A DNA stretch of 36,293 bases from Chitinophagaceae bacterium. Lineage in GTDB: Bacteria; Bacteroidota; Bacteroidia; Chitinophagales; Chitinophagaceae. Shown piece by piece: positions 30,863 through 36,293 of the stretch. Below the pieces are notes generated by a model. The model had not been told where the DNA came from, did not search any database, and saw only the letters and a list, made by a program, of their open reading frames with translations. Each line of letters starts with the position of its first letter. Positions within the stretch are counted from its first letter, which is position 1. The stretch is from the NCBI GenBank assembly GCA_947458625.1, contig CANGZN010000004.1, forward strand, positions 1-36,293, read 5' to 3'. The translations under genes were made by a program, and so were the position numbers.

Positions 30863-32656
30863 TCAGCGCCGCACCTTGAAGGTGCAAACCACGTTTCGAT
30901 TCGTACCTCCGAAATTCATCACCACATTGAAGTTTCCTTCTACGAATCCGGTTGCAGGCGGACCGTATGCTGTCAAATTGATCGTAGGTGAAGGCGTAAC
31001 GATCTGCTGACTACTGAGTGTTTGTGAAAGGAACACACTGGCATTGTTCAATACGAGATTGCTTGCAGGAGCAGCATTGTGATTGAAACTGAAATTAACG
31101 GCTGATGTGGAAGTCGTGCCGCCACCCTGGCTGATACGTGTTGCATTTATATATGCCTGAAACGGCGCCACCACAGCTGAATCCATCAGCCGTATCTGAT
31201 CAGGCGGAGAAACGAAATTATACGGAGTGCCATCAACTAAAAGTTCTACAAACTGTGTTGCCGAAGTGCCGCAAGCTTGTATAGTACCGACATTCACCGG
31301 ACCAGTTGTTCCGCTTCCACTATACACAGTACCCTGTTGCAGGGAGTTGTAATCAACACCCAAGACAGAAAAATTCAAGGTCCCGCCCGAGCAGCGCAAT
31401 ATGGTTTGCGAGAAAGTGCCATTGGTAACGGGCACCGTATAACTATGCGACCCACCCGTATAGATCAACACCGCACCGCTGGCAACCGGATTGTTGCTAC
31501 AATCCGTAAGGGTGCCACTGATGGTCAATGTATTGACTGTAGGGATATTAACCTGAATTACACCCAGATCTGTATTGGCTGTAAAGGGACCGATACTTTG
31601 TGTATAGATAGTATTACCGCATTGATCAAGTACCAGCAAGGTCAATGCTTCATTCTTGGGGACTTTTCCACAAAGTCTTCCAACTGAATCGGTACGACCA
31701 TAACCGTATGAGTTATTCGGTCGGCGGATCCGAACAGCCGCATTATTCAACCCCTGATTACCAGTAGCAGATTGTAAGGTCATGCAGAGATCGATCAGCG
31801 GGAACGGCGCATCACAATTCCAGAAGGAAAAATGACTAACCTGTGCCTGATACGTATTTCCAGTCTTCGTAGCAGCACCTTCTTGCAGCCAACGAGCACG
31901 TGATTCATTGAAATACCATAGATCGATGGTGGCAGGTGCTGTGCCACTCATCGATGCAGGAATCGGGAAACTCAGATCTGCTTTTTTTCCGGTGGCCACA
32001 TTGAGAGGAAGACCGGAAGGACTACTCAATTCCACACCGATCATACCAAAGGTTTCCAATCCTCTTTCTCCACCGCCGGTTGTGATTCCACGCAGATCTC
32101 CCATCACGGTCTCAGAAAGATTATTAGCTGATGGGTCGATCCAGGTCATAGCTACCTGTACCTGTCCGCTGTACGGATTACCACTTGCATCGGCAACTGC
32201 ATTGGCAGGCATAGTCAGCTTGGCGCCATTAGGCAATGTAACGGTACCTCCTGCAGCAGCATCAAAACTGCCACTGTTAGACTTAGGTAGAAGTTGGATG
32301 CGCACCTGATGCATCCGTCCCGCCGTACTCACAAAACTTCTGAAATGTGTGAAGTATCCTTGCTTGACAACCTTCACAGATCCGTTAGCCTTTGAGATGG
32401 AAACATTTCTGAATTGAAAATTGCCATAACGATCCGTTGATTGGGTTTGTCCGCTACAGGTGACCAAGGCTCCTGAAACCGGGCGGCCTGCTTCATCGAT
32501 GATAGTACCTCGTACACCAGCCGTTACGGTGATGTTATCGTTCACCGTTTCGGTGGGGTTAGTGGGCCCGTCCGGAAGTGAAACCTCCCGCTGGCAGGAA
32601 ATAAAGACAGCCACAAGTGCGAAAGAGGTGGCTACTGCTGAAAGTACTTTTCTCAT
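30863..32656 (-). CDS. Large lipoprotein with carboxypeptidase-regulatory-like domains
   Basis: A 597 aa lipoprotein. Signal MRKVLSAVATSFALVAVFISC with lipid-attachment Cys near residue 21. Domains: a carboxypeptidase-regulatory-like sandwich (about 47-122: GVRGTIIDEAGRPVSGALVTCSG, GNFQFRNVSISKA, HQVRIQLLPK), then a segment GGTVTLPNGAKLTMPANAVAD...YSGQVQVAMTWIDPS (about 133-260) that recalls the ZU5/FAM171/CILP type of beta domain (inference from pattern), further beta-rich repeats (LTISGTLTDCSNNPVASGAVLIYTGG), and a C-terminal domain ending NFNVVMNFGGTNRNVVCTFKVRR. It is probably surface or periplasm exposed; function unknown. The start lies 10 nt after the SOD gene stop, so the two are likely co-transcribed. 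Ser/Thr/Asn-rich composition fits a secreted beta protein. Confidence 0.82.
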   Translation of the reverse strand: MRKVLSAVATSFALVAVFISCQREVSLPDGPTNPTETVNDNITVTAGVRGTIIDEAGRPVSGALVTCSGQTQSTDRYGNFQFRNVSISKANGSVKVVKQGYFTHFRSFVSTAGRMHQVRIQLLPKSNSGSFDAAAGGTVTLPNGAKLTMPANAVADASGNPYSGQVQVAMTWIDPSANNLSETVMGDLRGITTGGGERGLETFGMIGVELSSPSGLPLNVATGKKADLSFPIPASMSGTAPATIDLWYFNESRARWLQEGAATKTGNTYQAQVSHFSFWNCDAPFPLIDLCMTLQSATGNQGLNNAAVRIRRPNNSYGYGRTDSVGRLCGKVPKNEALTLLVLDQCGNTIYTQSIGPFTANTDLGVIQVNIPTVNTLTISGTLTDCSNNPVASGAVLIYTGGSHSYTVPVTNGTFSQTILRCSGGTLNFSVLGVDYNSLQQGTVYSGSGTTGPVNVGTIQACGTSATQFVELLVDGTPYNFVSPPDQIRLMDSAVVAPFQAYINATRISQGGGTTSTSAVNFSFNHNAAPASNLVLNNASVFLSQTLSSQQIVTPSPTINLTAYGPPATGFVEGNFNVVMNFGGTNRNVVCTFKVRR

Positions 32657-32666
32657 GAAAGGGTAT

Positions 32667-33392
32667 TTAACATTGATTGAATCGGTCGCTCACTCGATCC
32701 CAGTTAATGATCGACCAAAAAGAAGAGATATAATCCGCTCGTCGGTTTTGATATTTTAGGTAATAGGCATGCTCCCATACATCCAATCCAAGCAATGGAA
32801 TCCCTTTCAGATCCGAAACATCCATCAACGGATTGTCCTGATTAGGTGTAGAACCTACCTTCAACTTTCCATTCTCTCCGACCAGCCAGGCCCAGCCACT
32901 CCCAAAACGGGATTTAGCCGCATCCGAGAATTGTGTTTGAAACGCATCAAAAGAACCGAAAGATTCTTTGAAACGTTTCATCAGTGCATCACCGGGCATA
33001 TTGAATGTGTGCGGTGCGCGTAAAGACTTCCAAAACAACTCATGGTTGTAATGTCCGCCCGCATTGTTGCGCAGCTTGGTCGAATAGGAAGAGATCTTGG
33101 CTAAGAGCTCTGTGATAGCCAGGGCGGAGGTATCCACTTTCTCTGCAAAAATAGCATCGGTCATATTCTTGGTGTAGCCCGCTGCGTGTTTAGTGTAATG
33201 GATCTCCATGGTTAACGAATCGATCGACGGCTCCAGTGAATTATATGAGTAGCCGAGGGGATCCTGCTTATATCCGATCTCGCCTGCAGATACGATCGGT
33301 CGAGATGGGGTGGCTGATAAGAGATCCGGAACCATGATCAGGGCCGCAGTGGCTTGTGCGCTTTGTGTGATGAATTTTCTGCGGGATGACAT
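32667..33392 (-). CDS. Mn/Fe superoxide dismutase with Tat signal
   Basis: A 241 aa superoxide dismutase that converts superoxide to hydrogen peroxide and oxygen. Metal ligands are H65 (MEIHYTKH), H117 (GGHYNHELFW), D204 and H208 (LDVWEHAYY). GGHYNH and the Gln at 185 (STPNQDNPLM) favour the manganese-type or cambialistic subgroup over the iron type. Unlike cytoplasmic enzymes it has an N-terminal extension with a twin-arginine motif SRRKFI (residues 3-8) and a hydrophobic stretch (SAQATAALIMVPDLLSA), so it is predicted to be exported folded to the periplasm. The promoter box TACCTTTA lies 27 nt upstream. The large lipoprotein gene follows 10 nt downstream. Diverges from the J-domain gene. 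Confidence 0.94.
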   Translation of the reverse strand: MSSRRKFITQSAQATAALIMVPDLLSATPSRPIVSAGEIGYKQDPLGYSYNSLEPSIDSLTMEIHYTKHAAGYTKNMTDAIFAEKVDTSALAITELLAKISSYSTKLRNNAGGHYNHELFWKSLRAPHTFNMPGDALMKRFKESFGSFDAFQTQFSDAAKSRFGSGWAWLVGENGKLKVGSTPNQDNPLMDVSDLKGIPLLGLDVWEHAYYLKYQNRRADYISSFWSIINWDRVSDRFNQC

Positions 33393-33419
33393 GGTGGGAG
33401 TTTGTTGAATTGTAGATTC

Positions 33420-33427
33420 TAAAGGTA
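33420..33427 (-). promoter_or_regulatory. Promoter-like box (TACCTTTA) for SOD
   Basis: TAnnTTTR match on the minus strand, 27 nt before the SOD ATG, in the 76 nt divergent region shared with the J-domain gene. Confidence 0.45.
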
Positions 33428-33456
33428 TGATTTTGATAAAACATCATTGATGGGGT

Positions 33457-33464
33457 TAGTTTTG
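33457..33464 (+). promoter_or_regulatory. Promoter -7 box (TAGTTTTG), 4 nt before J-domain ATG
   Basis: Perfect TAnnTTTG match ending exactly 4 nt before the ATG at 33469. This is the clearest example of the box-to-ATG geometry that implies a leaderless or near-leaderless mRNA. Confidence 0.6.
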
Positions 33465-33468
33465 CAGC

Positions 33469-34116
33469 ATGCTGGTTGATCATTTTGCTATTTTGGGGCT
33501 ACCCCCCTCGGCCAGTCCGGAGGAGATCAAAATCGCCTACCGAAAGTTGGCCCGCACCTCTCATCCCGATTTAAATCCCACGGACACTCAAGCAGTTGAC
33601 CGATTTCGATCCATTCAGTTGGCCTATGAAACGCTCAGCCGCCCTCGATTAAGGACGGCCTACATGGAGAAACGTTGGTACGCTCAATACCGCAACCAAC
33701 CGTTGGAGACAAAACCGCTGGATCTGTTTCTGATACTCCAGAAATGCATAGAGCTGGAGCGTTTCGTATCAACGCTGGATCCATACCGTATGGACCATCA
33801 AGGACTCCGTGAACATATACACCGCTCACTGGAAGAATGGAATAAAATCGAATGGAAGGTTGATACAGAAAAGGATCCGGCTCAACAGATCAGTCGATTA
33901 TTGATCGAATCCTGTCGACACCTGTCGTATGATGACAGCCACTCAATTCATCTGAAGATAAAATCTTGGTTTGATCACAATCGATCCGGACACCTACTCC
34001 ACGATAAATGGCTAGCCGATAGAAAACGAACTGAAAACTTGCAACGATGGTGGCCGGTATGGATGGGACTCATCACCCTTGTGCTGGCAGTTATTATTTG
34101 GCTCTCAGCCCGATAA
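33469..34116 (+). CDS. Tail-anchored J-domain protein
   Basis: A 215 aa protein with an N-terminal J domain (about residues 3-66), including the HPD motif at 32-34 (ARTSHPDLNP), which stimulates Hsp70 (DnaK) ATPase. There is no Gly/Phe region and no zinc or C-terminal substrate-binding domain of classic DnaJ. A helical middle part (about 78-190) of no recognised family is followed by a single C-terminal membrane helix (about 194-212, PVWMGLITLVLAVIIWL). It would recruit DnaK to the inner side of the membrane, with most of the protein in the cytoplasm (inference). It stands alone between SOD and the ABC-F gene, with a promoter box 4 nt upstream of its ATG. Confidence 0.88.
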   Translation: MLVDHFAILGLPPSASPEEIKIAYRKLARTSHPDLNPTDTQAVDRFRSIQLAYETLSRPRLRTAYMEKRWYAQYRNQPLETKPLDLFLILQKCIELERFVSTLDPYRMDHQGLREHIHRSLEEWNKIEWKVDTEKDPAQQISRLLIESCRHLSYDDSHSIHLKIKSWFDHNRSGHLLHDKWLADRKRTENLQRWWPVWMGLITLVLAVIIWLSAR

Positions 34117-34132
34117 GCCCATTCTTTTAAGC

Positions 34133-34140
34133 TAATTTTA
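34133..34140 (+). promoter_or_regulatory. Promoter-like box (TAATTTTA), 4 nt before uup ATG
   Basis: TAnnTTTR match ending exactly 4 nt before the ATG of the ABC-F gene. Confidence 0.5.
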
Positions 34141-34144
34141 CAAG

Positions 34145-36031
34145 ATGCATTATTTATCGGCTGAGGGATTATCGAAGAGTTACGGGATACAACCACTTTT
34201 TCAGGGACTTAGCTTTCACATCCAACAAGGAAATAAGATCGCGCTCGTTGCCCGTAATGGAAGCGGAAAATCCACGCTGTTGAAAATTCTGGCCGGACAA
34301 GAAACCCCCGATTCCGGAAAATGCTGGGTACACAAAGACGTTCAAGTCATTTTGTTTGAACAAGAACCCCTGTTCAATGAATCGGCGTCGGTACTCGATA
34401 ACATTTTTGCATACGAGCATCCTGTTATTCAGGTCATCAAACGATACGAGGCTGCTTGTGAATCGGCCGACACCGATGCATTGACAGATGTAATTGGCGA
34501 AATGGATGAAATGGGTGCTTGGGACTTTGATGCTAAGGTCAAGCAGATACTCGGAAAACTAAACATCCATCACCTCGATCAAACCGTGATCTCCCTGAGT
34601 GGTGGACAACGCAAACGCGTAGCCCTAGCCCGAACCCTGATCGACATCACGTTCGGTCCACCCGACATTCTGCTGATCATGGACGAGCCCACCAACCACC
34701 TCGACGTGGAGATGGTAGAATGGCTGGAACAATTTCTGAATCGTGATCGAGCCACCTTGTTACTGGTCACCCACGATCGGTACTTCCTGGACTCCGTTTG
34801 CAATGAAGTATGGGAACTAGACGGATCCAACCTCTACACCTATACCGGCGATTACGAAAACTACCTGGAGAGAAAAGCGGCACGCATTGAAAGCGATAGC
34901 GCCACCATTGACAAAGCCCGCAACCAATACCGTAGTGAATTGGAGTGGATGCGCAAACAACCCAAGGCCCGTACCACCAAAAGCAAAAGCAGACAAGATA
35001 ATTTTTACAAGATAGAGGAACAGGCCAAACGAAAGATCAGCGACGACCAAGTGCAATTGGATATGAAGATGAATCGACTGGGCGGCAAGATCCTCGAACT
35101 GAAAAAAGTACACAAACGTTACGGAGACAAGATTCTATTAAAAGGATTCGACTATACGTTTAAACGCGGCGAACGAATTGGGATTATCGGAAAAAATGGC
35201 GCCGGTAAATCCACTTTCCTAAATCTGATCCAAGGATTGGAGGAATCCGATAGCGGCAAGATCAATGTGGGGGACACCGTGATTTTCGGTAATTACAACC
35301 AACAGGGGCTGGCCATGGATGAACAACTCCGGGTAATCGAATTTGTAAAAGATATTGCCGAGAATTTTCCATTAGCCAATGGCGGTACACTTTCCGCTGC
35401 TCAATTTCTACAACGTTTCCTATTCGACCCGGATAAACAATACACCTACATTCACAAATTAAGTGGAGGGGAGAAACGCCGATTGCACTTACTCTCCATC
35501 CTATTCAAGAATCCCAACTTCCTGATCCTAGATGAGCCAACCAACGATCTGGATCTTCCGACACTGTCAGTACTGGAAGGGTTCCTGATGGACTTTCCAG
35601 GCTGCTTGCTGATCGTGTCACACGACCGGTATTTCATGGACCGGTTAGTGGATCACTTGTTTGTTTTTGAGGGCGACGGGGTGATCCGAGATTTTCCGGG
35701 GAACTATGCCCAGTATCGTGAATACGAAAAGACAAAAAAACCAGGAGATCCCGAGATCAGACTGGTGGAAGTTGAAAAAGTGGAGGAAGTTGAGAAAGTC
35801 GAGCCGGCTAAGCCACGCCAATTGAGTTTCAAAGAGAAGCGGGAGTTTGAGGGTTTAGAAAAAGAAATCCCGCAATTGCAAGCCGAGAAGGTACAATTGA
35901 CCGAGCGGATGGGTGGTGGCGAACTGCCTTATGCCGAATTGGAAAAGATCACCCATCGATTTACGGAGATCAACCAACTCCTCGAACAAAAAGAATGGCG
36001 CTGGCTCGAACTCAGTGAACAGACGAATTGA
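34145..36031 (+). CDS. uup: ABC-F family ATPase (Uup-type)
   Basis: A 628 aa ABC-F protein: two ATP-binding cassettes in one chain, no membrane domain, acting on ribosomes to relieve stalled states. Cassette 1 has Walker A ARNGSGKST (about residues 36-44), signature LSGGQRKRVAL and Walker B ILLIMDEPTNHLD. The P-site interaction-type linker region follows (about 240-315, rich in RNQYRSELEWMRKQPKARTTKSKSRQD). Cassette 2 has GKNGAGKST, LSGGEKRRLHL and LILDEPTNDLD. A glutamate/valine-rich spacer (VEVEKVEEVEKVEPAKP) leads to a C-terminal coiled coil (about 560-628: FEGLEKEIPQLQAEKVQLTERM), which marks the Uup branch rather than EttA. Start at 34145, 4 nt after a promoter-like box. The 3' end overlaps the convergent GT9 gene by 20 nt. 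Confidence 0.93.
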   Translation: MHYLSAEGLSKSYGIQPLFQGLSFHIQQGNKIALVARNGSGKSTLLKILAGQETPDSGKCWVHKDVQVILFEQEPLFNESASVLDNIFAYEHPVIQVIKRYEAACESADTDALTDVIGEMDEMGAWDFDAKVKQILGKLNIHHLDQTVISLSGGQRKRVALARTLIDITFGPPDILLIMDEPTNHLDVEMVEWLEQFLNRDRATLLLVTHDRYFLDSVCNEVWELDGSNLYTYTGDYENYLERKAARIESDSATIDKARNQYRSELEWMRKQPKARTTKSKSRQDNFYKIEEQAKRKISDDQVQLDMKMNRLGGKILELKKVHKRYGDKILLKGFDYTFKRGERIGIIGKNGAGKSTFLNLIQGLEESDSGKINVGDTVIFGNYNQQGLAMDEQLRVIEFVKDIAENFPLANGGTLSAAQFLQRFLFDPDKQYTYIHKLSGGEKRRLHLLSILFKNPNFLILDEPTNDLDLPTLSVLEGFLMDFPGCLLIVSHDRYFMDRLVDHLFVFEGDGVIRDFPGNYAQYREYEKTKKPGDPEIRLVEVEKVEEVEKVEPAKPRQLSFKEKREFEGLEKEIPQLQAEKVQLTERMGGGELPYAELEKITHRFTEINQLLEQKEWRWLELSEQTN

Positions 36032-36293
36032 GCCATTGACGGGCGATGATCAACACCTGTTCCGGTTCAATCTTTTGCATACAAGAGAAATGCCCGATCG
36101 GGCAACGCTCATAACCGATCTTGGAGCAGGGACGACACCAAACTTTGTGTTCCAATTGTACATGAGCCGTTTCTACGGCTCCATAATAGGGCGTCATGCC
36201 AAAGGCTGGAACCGTATTACCCCAAAGAGAAATGATCGGTTTGTGAAAGGCAGCTGCAATGTGCATGAGGCCGGTATCGCCGGTAATTACAAA
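36012..36293 (-). CDS. GT9-family glycosyltransferase (heptosyltransferase-like), C-terminal part
   Basis: C-terminal 93 residues of a family 9 glycosyltransferase (ADP-heptose:LPS heptosyltransferase-like), which adds sugars to lipopolysaccharide core or related glycans. The frame is open to the right window edge, so the start lies outside. The donor-binding motif FVITGDTGLMHIAAAF is present at the window edge, then ISLWGNTVPAFGMTPYY and the cysteine-rich C-terminal segment CRPCSKIGYERCPIGHFSCM characteristic of the family in Bacteroidota. Only the second Rossmann domain end is visible, so specificity cannot be judged. Its stop lies inside the last codons of uup on the other strand. Confidence 0.93.
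   Translation of the reverse strand, partial: FVITGDTGLMHIAAAFHKPIISLWGNTVPAFGMTPYYGAVETAHVQLEHKVWCRPCSKIGYERCPIGHFSCMQKIEPEQVLIIARQWLNSSVH

Noticed and set aside
1-36293. Mobile elements, prophage, toxin-antitoxin or defence genes
   Set aside because: No transposase, integrase, terminal repeat pairs, phage structural gene or defence-type domain was recognised in any frame.
1-36293. tRNA or rRNA genes in the spacers
   Set aside because: Intergenic spacers are under about 210 nt and none shows a cloverleaf or rRNA sequence that I could recognise by eye; a tRNAscan run would be decisive.

Overview
This window looks like ordinary core chromosome from a Bacteroidota member, most likely Chitinophagaceae or a close relative. 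The evidence is: TAnnTTTG-type promoter boxes with little sign of Shine-Dalgarno sequences; a TonB-dependent receptor with an N-terminal carboxypeptidase-regulatory-like domain; a DUF5686-type protein; a folK next to a deoxynucleoside kinase; a Bacteroidota-type homogentisate dioxygenase; and an overlapping ECF sigma/short membrane anti-sigma pair. The family-level placement is inference. I see no phage, transposon, CRISPR array, rRNA or tRNA, and no gene-free stretch over 300 bases.

Layout. (1) 1-1781, minus: infA-rpmJ-rpsM-rpsK-rpsD (rpsD runs off the left edge). This is the alpha-type ribosomal protein operon, started by an infA promoter and carrying strong hairpins in the rpsM-rpsK and rpsK-rpsD spacers. 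(2) 1906-6162, minus: hmgA, a four-helix membrane protein, a putative outer-membrane barrel and a PD40 beta-propeller protein, mostly with their own promoters. (3) 6251-10488, plus: TPR lipoprotein, rpe, TonB-dependent receptor, meeting a minus-strand DUF5686-like gene stop codon to stop codon. (4) 13138-16356, plus: phoH, lipoprotein, fluoride channel crcB, half-size TSUP transporter, ECF sigma and anti-sigma, tightly packed. (5) 16361-21215, minus: MurC-like Mur ligase, DsbA-fold protein lacking the first active-site Cys, and clpB. (6) 21279-23307, plus: serine hydrolase and queG. (7) 23283-24841, minus: SRPBCC-like protein and ABC-2 permease. (8) 24905-27348, plus: folK, deoxynucleoside kinase and MFS transporter; YkgJ-type Cys-cluster gene opposite. 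(9) gcvP (plus), then a bidirectional terminator, then a minus-strand operon of Tat-exported superoxide dismutase plus a large lipoprotein. (10) 33469-36031, plus: tail-anchored J-domain protein and the ABC-F ATPase uup; a GT9 glycosyltransferase runs off the right edge.

Functional themes are housekeeping: translation (ribosomal proteins, IF-1, ABC-F, QueG), protein quality control (ClpB, J protein), one-carbon and folate metabolism (gcvP, folK), envelope (Mur ligase, TonB receptor, barrel proteins, GT9) and oxidative stress (SOD). I did not find a convincing new multi-gene system. The most interesting signals are regulatory and architectural. At several genes a TAnnTTTR box sits exactly 4 nt before the ATG, which suggests leaderless mRNAs. 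There are structured spacers in the ribosomal operon. Five of six convergent gene ends leave no room for a terminator, two of them sharing an exact TGATCA stop junction. The DsbA-like gene has a palindromic upstream region.
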